Source: Turritopsis dohrnii (lineage: Eukaryota; Cnidaria; Hydrozoa; Anthoathecata; Oceaniidae). Taken from it: 64,000 nucleotides of DNA. The notes beneath the pieces were generated by a model, which had not been told where the DNA came from, made no database searches, and was given only the letters and a program-made list of their open reading frames with translations. The stretch lies in NCBI GenBank assembly GCA_027922465.2, contig BQMF02000036.1, forward strand, positions 868,001 to 932,000. The letters run 5' to 3'. Position 1 is the first letter of the stretch. Each line of letters starts with the position of its first letter. Positions 22,018 through 35,200 of the stretch are shown here, one piece after another. A program made the translations under genes and the position numbers.

Positions 22018-23248
22018 ATGGCGAGGCAAAAGCGTAAGTTTTTTAATGAAAGAGAAGTCTATTCTAAAAGAAGGAAAGTTTCTATCATCCCAACTGGCAG
22101 GCAAGAAATTGATTACACAAGTTTTTCAAAACAAGATGAAAGGTCTCAAGCTTCAAGCACGACTGATGCTTTACGTGTTATAAATTTACCAAAGCATCAG
22201 AGTCGACGCAGCCTCACAACATTAACAAAATTTGGAACAAATTCAAGGGTAACGATTTACAACCCCAAATATAATCGCCCATCAGGATACAACCAGAAAG
22301 ACAATGACACCAAGTACAGTCTCCCATCTCAATGCAAAAACCAGAAAGACTTGAGCTATGCCATTCAATATGAAGATATGAAGTATCACCAAAGCCGACA
22401 CGGGAGACCAGAAGTTGAACGTGGAAGACAAGATGTTGCACGAAGAAGACCAGATGTTGAACGTGGAAGACAAGATGTTGAACGAGGAAGACCAGGTGTT
22501 GAAAGAGGAAGACCAGAGGTTGAACGTGGAAGACAAGATGTTGATCGAGGAAGACCAGGTGTTGAAAGACTAAGATCAGATGTTGAACGAGGAAGACCAG
22601 ATGTAAAACGTGAAAGACAAGATGTTGAACGAGGAAAACCGGGTGTTGAAAGACTAAGATCAGATGTTGGACGAAGAAGAACAGATGTTGAACGTGGAAG
22701 ACAAGATGTTGAACGAGGAAGACCAGGTGCTGAAAGAGGAAGACCATATGTTGAACTTGGAAGACAAGATGTTGAACGAGGAAGACCAGGTGTTGAAGGA
22801 CTAAGACCAGATGTTGAACGTGGAAGACAAGATGTTGAACGAAGAAGACCAGATGTTGAACGTGGAAGACAAGATGTTGAACGAGGAAGACCATGTGTTG
22901 AAAGAGGAAGACCAGATGTTGAATGTGGAAGACAAGATGTTGAATGTGGAAGACAAGATGTTGAACGAGAAAGGCCAGATGTTGAACGTGCAAGACAAGA
23001 TTTTGAACGAGGAAGACCAGGTGTTGAAAGGGGAAGACCAGATGTTGAACGTGGAAGACAAGATGTTGAACGAGTAAGATCAGATGTTGAACGAAAAAGA
23101 CCAGATGTTGAACGTGCAAGACAAGATGTTGAACGAGGAAGACCAGAGGTTGAACGTAGAAGACAAGATGTTGAACAAGGAAGACAAGATGTTGAACGAG
23201 GAAGATCAGACTATGGAAAGAGAGGAATGTGGAGTGACCTCAACAAAG
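22018..23248 (+). CDS. ZNFX1: ZNFX1-like B exon 1: long mixed-charge repeat tail
   Basis: The exon opens MARQKRKFFNEREVYSKRRK, clearly related to exon 1 of A, with a basic nuclear-localisation-like start. A linker and then about 38 units of VERGRPD/VERGRQD follow. The array alternates P-type and Q-type units, so the effective repeat is 14 residues (42 bp). It ends DLNKG with the donor AACAAAG|GTGAGC, phase 1. The tail is more than half Arg, Glu, Asp and Gly. It has no hydrophobic core and is surely disordered. Confidence 0.87.
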
Positions 23249-26200
23249 GTGAGCCCTGATTCCTTTCCTGCTTATCTCTTTCATAGACTTATATAACTTT
23301 AGGTATATCCTACGATATCGTATCGTCTGCCAAATTCTATTTTGAGTTAGGAAAGCAATTCATGAAGGCTGCTCTCGAAATAATTTATCTTACAACTTAC
23401 GTTCCCTATTTATGTATTTAACCTTTGGTAAAAACGTTTTTTACGCTAATTACTGGAACTTCCATCCATTACCCCTTTGCCTTTTGCAATTCCTAGTCGT
23501 TGCTGCGGTTTTAGGTCCTCCACTATTCAAAGCAAAACATCAGAACCACTAATCGTCATTGAATACATGATCATTCAGTCTGATTCATGATTTATAAGCC
23601 TTTTGCTTATGAACCGGAATGCTTTTGAATCTTAGTAAATTGTGACACGATGGTTAACAAAAAAGGACCATTTGATAAAACATAACGCTATGCACTTCTT
23701 ATGAGAATTTCATTAAATACTTAGATGCTGCCTTCATGCTACTTTAGGAGGAAGAAACATTTTTAAAAATTGCTTCTAAAGATAAGCTAGATAAGTATCT
23801 TTAAAGTTTCGAAAATTTGATGGGCGTTATTATTGTAATCATTGTTATTGTCAATATTTTTATACGATGCAAAAGTTTAACTATAAATTCCAATGTATCC
23901 TGATAAAAGGTAGAAGACAAACATAATTGCATGCAAACGAAAATCAAGAATCCCACATGAATGTTTGATGCTTGCTGGGAAAGCATACAGTTCTTTCTCT
24001 AATTAACGACACTCTGAAAGTCGAACAAATTTGTAAGATTGGACAACGTTTTATCCCGTACAAAATAGGCTTACGTCACTCAGCGCAGATAAGAAAACAT
24101 GCAGTGACATCTTTGTAAGATCTTAATCTTAAAAGCTCTGGTTCCTCAACGCAATAGAAAACTGTTTACCAGTCTTTTCTCAGTTTCAGCGGAAGTTAAT
24201 TGTAAATTTTTGCATCCATATAAAAGAATCCATTCCTTTTCAGTAAACGTTTGGTTTACACTGTTCCTGTTGCTGCTGTTTCATTGTGTCCTGAGGGCTC
24301 AAATTTTTTTTGCTTATTTACTTAAAACGAATATTTACACATGATATAAACACTTCAGCTAAATAAATAACTGTTTGTACATCTAATGAATGCAGTCAGC
24401 ATGAAACTTGAAGTTATGTACTTTAACTATTTATGTTGAAAAAATAATCTTTCTCGAATGCTTTGCTCTTAGGTCTTCGGTTATGTTGAACACTCTTAAA
24501 CAGATGTTCACCGACTGCTGAAAAAAAATTTAATTAAAAAATTAAAACAGAAAAAAGAAAAATCTCCATCTCCAAACTCAGACCTAGGTTATATACCAAA
24601 TAAACTAATTGCAATTATATACTTTTAAATCAGACATTAAAATGCTTTTTCAGCATATCTTTAAGTTTTTCACACCGTGTTCTCTACGAATGTTAGTCGA
24701 TAAAAAGTTACAAAGAGTGGCATCTTGGAAACAAAAACCACACTTTCCAAATCCCGTTCTCACTTTTGGTAAAGCCAGACTGATCCCATTATTTCTGGTT
24801 TGGAATTTGAGACTCACCTCGGTGAAGTAGTTATGAAAGTTTGAGCAAGTAAATTTCGAGATGCATTTATGCACATACTTACAAGTTTATAATTTTGTTT
24901 TTCTCTATCGCCGTTATTGGAACACTTCCATCGGGACTGGATAATACTGGTTGCACGAGTTTTAAGGCTGTTAGCTTTGATCTTTGTGATTCGTTTAGTT
25001 TTATTGACAGAGCACTGCAGTATCCAACAGCTGGACGGAGAACACTATGGTAGATTGTGGTTGCAGACTTAGTATCCATCAAGTTTCCGTAGTAGATCTA
25101 AACGACTCGAAAATTTCTTATAAATACCTCTTTTAATATTGGATAAACACGAAATAACTCTCTCATGTTTGTTTTCTTGAGAAATTGTTTGGAATAGTTG
25201 TAGGAAAAATACTGAATCTTTTAGGCCCAATAGTAAGCTTACTTTGCTTCTATTTAACAAATATGTTGTGCCCTATACCTATCTTTGAAGAGTAAGTTGA
25301 TATGGAGTCGATAAGTTGATATGGAGTGGTAGTTACTCTTCTGAAAAATTATTTGTTCATTAACTTCTTATTTCCTCCACGTACATAAACGAAATTGGAA
25401 GAAATTGGTCACTTTGGTTTGGGGAATCAAGCATTAATTATAAAACATGACAGAGAAGAGAAAAAATAAAGCTTCATTGGACTTTTGAATCCACTTGCAA
25501 TTATCAGATTGGTGCAGAATCTTTTCAGTTCAATTCTTTAATAGTAAAAGAACCAGTTTGCATGTAATTACACTGATGGAACAACATGGATTGCAAATGT
25601 CCAAGATTTGATAAAGAGTAAAACAAAAGTAAAGTCCCTTCGCCTTAAATTTCCTGCCTTGACATACTTTTGGTCAAATCGTTACGATATCCCTGTGCTC
25701 TTGTATTCAATACTGCTTGCATTATCGATAAACTAAACTTAACAGGAAATTCTGTGAGTTGAGACAAAATAACTGACAAAGACAGAAAATTGGGATATTC
25801 TACACTCTTGACGACATTTTCCATAACATGTTGAAGTTGTTAAGGCTTTTTTATGCCTATTAACTTCAGTTGAGTAGGATTTTATTAGATAACTATCCCT
25901 TTTACTTGAGGATAATTGAGTATTTTCTGGGGATATATTGAGTTTCTTTTTTCAAACTAAAAAGGAAATAGCTAAACAAAATTTTGTTCAAAAATCTTTC
26001 TTTGTATAGGTGTAAGGCAATAAAAGAAATTTTTTCTTCAGTCTTTGCAGCATCACAAAAGAATTTATCAAAAGAAAATTATTGTTTCTTTCCTGTTTCA
26101 AACCCATTCAAAGAAAAACTTTTAATTAAAATTATGTTTAGCTAAGCTATGCTTTTGTATAAAATTGACAATAAATTCAAATGTGTTTTATCTGACTTTT

Positions 26201-29200
26201 CACTTCCAAACTTGCTGAGTGTCAGCTTCTAAACTGACAAAGTGTAAGGTGCTTCAATGTTGGATAATTGAAAACAAAGTGACACAAAAAATTCAAACAT
26301 TTCCACATCGCTGAAAAACGTTCAACAAAAAGCCTGTGGCAAGGTGTTCATACTTTGGGGACCGTATCAAGTTAGGAGGTAACATTAAGTGCCTTTCTTT
26401 TAAGTCCTAACCTATAAGTAAAAACGTCAGCCAAATCTGAGATTATGGGTTTTGACCCAAAACTAGTTGACACAAATTGTTCTGGAAATTGACAACAACG
26501 TTTCTTATTTCGGATTTGTTTTGATTAGTATGCAAGACAAACTGATAAACCCTTTAAAAAGTGTAACATAATGTTTAAAAGTATAGGTATGACGTACCAT
26601 ACCTGCAGACTTTTCTCAGTAAGCTATACATGTAAGTTTGGTTTCTATTTAAGCTAGTACTACAACTTACATATGTTATTAATTTACCATAGTCTCACCA
26701 TCAACCAAAAGGCCCAAAGAGGATTGCATCACCACAGAAACCAGAAGCTTGGGTTACAGAAGACTAGAAGAGTTTAGTATGATCCCTAGTGATCGATCCG
26801 ATGAACTGGTTATGAATATTTTAAAAGATAAGGCAGCCTTTAAAGCATTATTGACAGATCAAGAACACTTGAAGAAGAAAGACTGGATCGAGAAGATTCT
26901 ACAAATCTTTTCACTCTGCTGCAAGACGTCATTTGACGTTAACAAGACGGAAGTAATGTCGCTAATCATGCACGACGAATACTTTCGGAAAGTGTCAAAA
27001 ACAATCCTTATGAAGAAATATTGGCCAACTTCTGAAAGCATTTGCAATGAATCAAAGGAAAAGCCAAAATGTCTAAAGATCGCCGAATTCGTGCTAGATA
27101 TTGCTGAAACCTATACGGAGATTTTTATAGACAATATGCTTGATTTTCCCCTTGACCATGTGCAGCTATACATCAAAGGGCTACCTCAAGATGAAGACAT
27201 TTTAAAAAAGGTCAGAATTCCTTTAGAATTTTTGATATACAACTATGGCGCTATATGGTGTTACCCCCGGTTTTAGCAACCATTTACGCCCTTAACTTGG
27301 CCCCAGTTTTTTTATCATAGATTTGATACTCGCTTGTGGAAAATTACAAATACAAATAATGTAGCTTTTTCATGAAATACTCTGTTTTTGACCTTGCAGC
27401 ATCAACATTGTTGTAAGAAATTTATCATTCTCCATGAAATTAAACCACAAGGTATAAGTTTGTCCGATTCATTTTTGAACGAAAGAGATCAACTCTGGGA
27501 TGGCCATTCTACCCAAGGATAACTTTCAAAAATCTATGGTATCTAAATTGCTCCATAAAGCTTTCCAGTTAAGGAAATCTTAAAATCAAGCTTGTTGCAT
27601 TTAACAATGCAGCATATGGAAACGACATTTGGGAAATTTGTAATTAGTATTTGTAATATTATATTCCTGTTTTTGCATTCAAATGCGATTTTACTCTCAC
27701 GACAATCAAGTAAAAAAGGGATGATTAGCAGGTTTGCACGTGAGAACACAAACATGAAAAGTTATTTTAAACTCGTGATCTCAACCGAGATATGGCTATA
27801 GGAGTTAAATCTTTCATTCTTATGAAGATATTGTGACCTGGCAACCTCACAGTCGTTATAAGTTCATCATAAAGTGGGACAAGTCTTGAATAAATGCCTT
27901 GCTCACAATAGAAGCTCTGATATGGAGTACTCCCGTTTACACCCTCTTGACGCCTTTATTGCATGCCCCTAATGTTCTTTTTTTAGCTCGATAAGCTGCT
28001 CAAGTTCAGAGAGGACGGGATCCAGCAATCTAACCTATCAAAGTCATCTAGTAGTTCTTTTCGTGTTAAGAGTATTATTCCAACAGCAGAAGATATTGAC
28101 GCTCCCACCAAACGAAATTTGTCAGCCATCCCTATACGTGGATCTTTCGAAAGTGGGGAACAGTATCTAGAGACGCATTTTTGGTTGCTACGTGAGGATC
28201 TGATCCATCCATTGCGCGAGGCCATATTGGAAGAAAAGGAGGCCACACCATTGTGTGATAAGAAGCATAAACGGTCAATTTACACAGGTGTTCAATTGCA
28301 AAGCATTGACTATGCGCCTATCGGTATCATTCATAAAGTTAACTTTAACAACAAACCGTTCAGTAAGGTAAACTGGAAATACTCCAAGCGATTGATGCAA
28401 AACAACTTAATCTGCTTTAGTAAAGACAGATTCCAAACGATGATATTTGCAATCATAACTGGAAGACGCGAGGTGGAGTTAAAGGATGGATTGATATCAG
28501 TTCGGTTTCTAGACGTTGGTGAAGCAGAAAAGTTTTTTCAAGGCACAGATGAAGCTGTGATGGTGGAGAGCAGTGTTTATTTCGAAGCTTACATACACGT
28601 GTTGGAAAGCTTGCAAAGCATCACATCAGATAACATCCCATTTCAGCGATATCTCGTCCACTCTGATACAAAAGCTGGTGAAGGAGACGGACGATTGCCC
28701 GAATACCTGAAGGAAAGAAACAGTGCACTCTATGATTTGAGCAGACCTTTAGGCATCCATTGCAGCAAGATAGACGTTCTGGATGAGGAATCCTGGAACT
28801 TAGTTCAGGAAACCGATCTGAATCCTTCACAATTAGATGCAGTTAAAGCGGCCCTTACTAATGAATTCGTTGTTATTCAAGGTCCTCCAGGTTGTGGTAA
28901 AACACATGTCGGCTTAAGAATAGTTGATGCTCTTTTAAGAAACAAGACGCTCTGGTGTCCTGAGAATACTGAGTTGCAAATGGATACGGGTATGTTGGAT
29001 TTGGGGAGCCATCGTCTTCTTAAGACGTGTGGAGTCCGCCCTATGTTGCATCAACTTTGTGAAGAGTATGAAAATCACCCTATGTTGCTTGTGAGTTACA
29101 CAAATCATGCATTAGATCAGTTCGTAGAAGGGCTTGTAGAGCTAGGGTATGAAAAATTGATTAGAGTTGGTGGAAGACCCAGTGATAAACTTCGTCGATT

Positions 29201-32200
29201 TACTCTACAAGAGAAAAGAGAAGAAGAGAGAAGAGAAAGGAAAAATGTATCCCAAATAAATACCGTACAGATTTTACGGAATTTGAAAATGAAAAGAGCA
29301 GAAAAGATTGTAGAATTAAAGGGCAACGATTTTCTTGGTAGTTTCATAAATGGTGAATTCATCGAACAAGATGTCTACCAATCGACTTTGAGCCAAGAAC
29401 ATTTCGAATCGTTACGCAAAGACTTCCAATTTTTTGAAGAAAATGGTGCGTTGATCTTTGACGTGTTTCTTGAGATCGGTGCAATAAATAAGGAAAAAAT
29501 TCTCACTAAGATCGATGAAGAAAGACAACGAGGTGATTATGACAACGATTACTATGACAGTGAAATTGAAGAGGTAGAATTTGATGAAAGGTATGCTCCA
29601 ATGCTCACGGGAATTCCTATGAAAACTAAGCTATTGAGAGGAATAGACGACAAAGAGGAAAGGCAAAAAAGTGTAGATAAAAGGTTGTATTCAAAGGATG
29701 ATGCTATGAGTAAGCGCGAAGCAGATGTTGTCAAAGATGTGTGGAGCTTGTCTGTGAGGCAACGTTGGCGTCTGTTTAGATACTGGCTGAGTGCGATGAA
29801 GAAGCAGGATTGTAAAGTCCGTGAAGAAAAGATCCAAGAGTACGAAAACATATGCAAGCAAATCAACGAAGTGCATCAAAGGAAAGATGAACTGAATCTT
29901 CGTGGCGCAGATGTGATTGCCATGACTACGACTGGTGCTGCAAAACACAGACGAATTTTGGCCAATTTGAAACCAAAAATTGTGGTGATTGAGGAAGCTG
30001 CCGAAGTTCTAGAGGCTCATGTGATAACATCGCTGACGTCATCAGTAGAGCACTTAATTCTGATTGGGGATCATAAACAGTTAAAGCCGAAACCATCTGT
30101 TTATCAGTTGGCCAAGAGGTAAAAACGTTCTCAAGATAGTAGAATCTCTATAATTCTAACCAATTACGCTTAGCTATAGTCTAATTTCTACGATTCGAAC
30201 CTTCGTGAATCGAACTCTCCCTAATTCGGGCGAATTTCATATTCCTTTCACATTTTATTTCTTTGTAAATGAACTACCTTGACTCATTCTTCCCATAAAT
30301 AGTTTGCTTAAATAAAATAGAATTAAAACAATATGATATACTCAAGTTTTGGAAAAATGTTCGAATTTTGAAGATAAACCGTAAAAGTTATTGCGGGTGA
30401 CGTCAATACGATGATTGGTGTATAGAAAAACCTTTTTCGACATGCTTTACAGTCAAAATAACTATCTGAAAAGCTTTTTTTTATTTGACTCCTAATTAAA
30501 TTTCAAAATTAAATGTGCAGCGATGGTGTAGTGGTTAGTACCTTTGAGTGCGAACGCTGTGACCCGTGTTCGAGTCCAGTCATGTCGTATCTCAATACAC
30601 CACTCCGATGCGCTTTAAACGCAGCGTATCAGCCCATAAGGAGCCATCGACTGACTGCACACTGGCCTTCGGGCAAGTGAGAGCAATGCTATACGTATCT
30701 CTAGCGGTAAGTCAACTATTAGTTGCATGTCGGCGGGCGGAAGAACCAACCATTACGGATGGAAGCCCAAGGACTAAAAACTCCCGTTACTTACTTACTT
30801 ACTTACTTACTTACTAAATTTAAACTTTACTGACCCAATATCTTTGCAGTCAACACCTGATTTGTCTTTTCATGATTTACTCACCTATTTGTTTATTTAT
30901 TAAGTTTTTATCTAATTTTAACAAATGTAATTATTTTAATTCTAATATTGAATATATACTTTGATCAACTTTTAAAAAAGATACAAAAAAACGTTTTATT
31001 TATTGAAAGTTAGAATTAGGAAGGTCTATTAACAAAGAAAAAAAAGATGAAAGAACCGTGAAAACCGGTCGAATCAGAGAATGTTTGAAGGACGGAGGTT
31101 CGAATTATAAAGATTACACTGCAGCCTATCCTAAAATAGCTGTTACAATGCATAAACATTTAGCTATAAATTGTAATTTGTTAGATTAATTAGATACAAT
31201 ATACAGTGTGTTTCAAAAAATTGGCAACAAAACTTTTCATCGCATTTTTGAAGAAAATATCCAATTATTTTTTATAAATTTTATATCGATGGAATCCTTA
31301 TTTTTTGGTCTTTTTCGTGATGTAATTTTGTAGGAAATGGAAAAGTAGAAAAAGAGAAAATTGAAAAGTAAGTTTGGAAAAACGCATTGATTTCTTAACG
31401 ATCAATTTAGATGTTTAACAATAAGATCAATTTCCGAAAACAAAAACAGTTATGTAACAATTTTTTATTGCTTTCACTTTAACAAAGCCAATGTTACGCA
31501 CGTTTGAAAAAATTTTACGTAAGCAATTACTTTAATTGAGAGTCTCATATGTCACATAACGGCATAAAAGATTTTGCACCTTTACACACGAAGAACTCAT
31601 TGATTTCTTAACAGTCAATTAAGATGATCGCACCTTTAAACAATAAAGATACGGTTGTTAACTTTATGTCTTAATTGATCGTTAAAATCTTAATGAATTT
31701 TTCCATACTTATTTTTTAATTTTCTCTTTTTCTACTTTTCCATTTCCTACAAAAATTACATCACGAGAAAAATCAAAAAATAGGGATTCCATCGATATAA
31801 AATTTATAAAAATTAACTGGATATTTTCTTCAAAAATGCGATGAAACTTTTTGACGCCAAAGTTTTGAAACACGCTGTAAGTCTGACCCCTCTCTTTCAC
31901 ATAACATTAATTAAAGATTTGTGATTACTTTGTTATAGGTATCATTTGGACCTATCACTATTTGAACGGATGGTCAACAACGGAATGAAAGTGTACACAC
32001 TTAGCACCCAGCATCGAATGCGTCCAGAGATCTCCAATGTCTTACGTCACATTTATCCTAATTTAAAGGATGCAGCTGTGGTCAATGATTACCCAAACAT
32101 CAAGGGCATTGATAAAAATATGTTTTTCGTTAATCATTCTCATTTTGAAAGTGACAACGAAGAAATCAAATCTGTATCAAATGAACACGAAGCATCCTTT

Positions 32201-35200
32201 CTGGCAGCCTTGTGTGAGTATCTGATTCGGCAAGGTTATGACGGCTCCAAAATTACAGTCATCAGCGGTTATGCAGGACAAACAATGATTTTAAAAACAA
32301 AATTAAGAAAAAAATATCCCAGTGTTCGTGTCACATCCATCGATAGCTATCAAGGTGAGGAAAACGATATTATTCTGCTATCGTTAGTCAGAAGCAATAA
32401 AAATGAAAAACTCGGTTTTATGAAAGCGGAAAATCGAATTTGTGTGGCATTGTCTAGAGCAAAAATTGGATTTTTTGCAGTAGGAAATTTTAACATGTTT
32501 GTGAAAGGCAGTGAGATCTGGAAGAAAGTCATCGCTGACGCCAATACTGCTGGTTGTTACGGTGATAAATTGCCTCTTCATTGCGCGAATCATATTGATA
32601 AGAAAGTAGCTGTTGCTTGTGCAAAAGATTTTCAACCTTGCACTTTGGACTGTGATTTTTCGTTCAAGTGTGGACATAAATGTCATAGAAAATGCCATGT
32701 GACTGGAATGGACCATGAAGGGCATTATTGTAAGATGCCCTGTGAAAAGACACCATGTGGCGTTGCTGATCATTTTTGCAAAAGCAGATGTCATTTTGGC
32801 AGTAGCTGTCCACCATGTGCAATTGGTGTCAAGAAAATTATTCCAACTTGTCAACACGAGCAAAATGTACCTTGTCACGTTGAAGCAGATGATTATGACT
32901 GCCAGGCCAAGTGTGTGAACATATTGGAATGCGGTCATCCATGTAGGAGAAAATGTCATGAAGAATGTAAAGAATGGTTATGCACAGAGTTGGTAGAAAA
33001 GAGCCTTTCGTGTGGTCATACCGTTAAGATAGAGTGTAACCGTAATCCTGGACCTTGCCAGGAGAAAGTTTTAAAGATGCAACAGTGTGGTCATACGGTA
33101 TATATTGCATGCAGTAACGAACCGAAGAACTGCCAGACTAGAATCACAAAATCACTATCATGTGGACACTTAGTCTTTATTGAATGCTGTGCATTACCTC
33201 GCCCCTGTGTACAAAAGGTCACTAAACAAATGCCTTGTGGACATTCTGTCTTTATTGAATGCAGTTTATCACCTGGTCCTTGTGTAAAAACGGTCATTAA
33301 AGAACTGCCTTGCAAACATAATGTATGGACGTGGTGTTACTACACGCCACAGTGCTATGTCAGTGTGTCTAAACTCTCGGAATGCGGACATTGGCAGGTT
33401 TGTGCATGCAGTAAAGAGCCCGTAAACTGCACTAAAATTGTCCATAAAACTCTTCCGTGTGGACATATAAGAAGGATAGGATGCAGCCAAAATGTCAATG
33501 AAATTGATGATTGCACGTTTCCCTGTAAACAAAAACTAAAGTGTGGTCATACCTGTTCTGGAAAATGCGGAGAATGTGTCAAGGGAAGACTGCATGCTAA
33601 ATGCAGGATCAAGTGTAAACGCCCCTTAATCTGCTCTCATCTTTGTGGAGAACCTTGTACCAAAAATTGTCCACCATGTAAAGAGAAGTGCCAAAACCGT
33701 TGCAAACATAGCTTATGTCCGAAAATGTGTGGAGAAGAGTGCGCCCCTTGTAGGATGGAGTGCGAATGGAAATGTGAACATCAAGTCTGTAAAAGGAAAT
33801 GCCACGAACTGTGCGACAGAGAGCCGTGCAACGAACCGTGTGGAAAAGTCTTAAAATGTAAGCACAAGTGCATTGGTCTATGTGGAGAGGAGTGTCCACC
33901 ACTATGTAGAGTATGCAATAAAGAGGTAGTGGCAGAAATATTTTTCGGCGAAGAGGATTCACCAGATGCTAGGTTCGTCTACTTACCAGATTGCAAACAC
34001 ATAATAGAAGTCAATGGTCTTGATCGATGGATGGAAATAATCACTGATTCACACGATGGTAAATCCCAAATCAAGATGAAAGATTGCCCCAAGTGTAAAA
34101 CAGTCATAAGAAAGTGTTTGCGGTATGGAAATATCATTAAGACCCAATGGAATGACATTGCTGAGATTAAACGGAAAGTGCTTGATGAGGGAAATCAGCT
34201 ACAAATAATAAAGGAAAGGTTGACACGAAAACTAAATGATTCTAAAAACAACTTGGAAAAAGTACAGGTTTGTGTTCCAGGACGAGTAGGAAGGCACAGG
34301 ATGCTCGCTAGCCGCAGCATGTTTCAGTGGATGAAAGGAAGGCTGACAACAATCAAGAGTACACACAGAGCGATCGAATTTGAAAATAAGTTGAATCTAT
34401 GCTTGCAGATCTCATGTCTGTATGAAAGTGGAACTTGGGTGTATAGCAGGTAAAATCTTTTAGGGAAAAGAAATTGTGTCAAATCTATCTCTCTATATTG
34501 CTTCGACTTCATGAAATGATGGTTTTTTCGCACCTAAGTGCAAAGGTGAAACAGCTTGCTTAGTAACTCTTCTATAATTTAAACTATTTTAGATCGGAAT
34601 GTTCCTTGTTGAACCCAATGATCAGTGGTCAAGTAGAACGTGTAAAATCCTTTGTAGTCAATCGTTTTTTGAATGATGAACAGCAAGTGTCGGATGCTGC
34701 AAATGAAATCAGAAGACTTCAGCTGCATACCATCACACAAGAAGCTGTCAACAGATATCAAACCATCACAGGTAAGAGAATGAAGTCATTGAAAAATGCA
34801 GTTACCTAAGTAATTACCACTCCTCTTTGTGTCTTTATAATTTAGAGACTAGGTGTTTGCAATCAATTTTTCTCACTTTTACGGTAACAGCGAAAGCAAA
34901 TGGCGCATACACACACCCCTCTAATAAGGGAACCCTTAAGGGAAGAAATTTTTGCGGGAAGAAATATTCGCGGAATTTAATTTCACGATTGACCAATTTT
35001 AACGTGTTTCGCGGAATTAAAGAAATACTTAAAAGAAAAATTCTCCCGCGAAAGTTTCTTCCCGCGAAAATTTCTTCCCTTGAAGATTACGTCTGTTATG
35101 TACATAAGTTTTTTTAAGTAAACATCAACAAAGCTTTTCAACCTTTAATAATTTTTTTTGTATGGATTTTCAAAACAATTTAGTAACCGCCACCAAAGTT

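Noticed and set aside
22214..23119. A 301-codon minus-strand ORF with VQHLVFLVQHLVFHVQ repeats that looks like a membrane protein
   Set aside because: It is the antisense reading of the 21-bp coding minisatellite. The period is a multiple of three, so all phases stay open. No independent start, composition or homology supports it.
22402..23211. CRISPR-like regular repeat array
   Set aside because: The units are contiguous with no spacers, coding, and in a eukaryotic gene.
22811..23296. Plus-strand ORFs with MLNVEDKMLNEEDQ repeats in a second frame
   Set aside because: A shadow of the same array in another phase. The splice-compatible frame is the RGRPD one.
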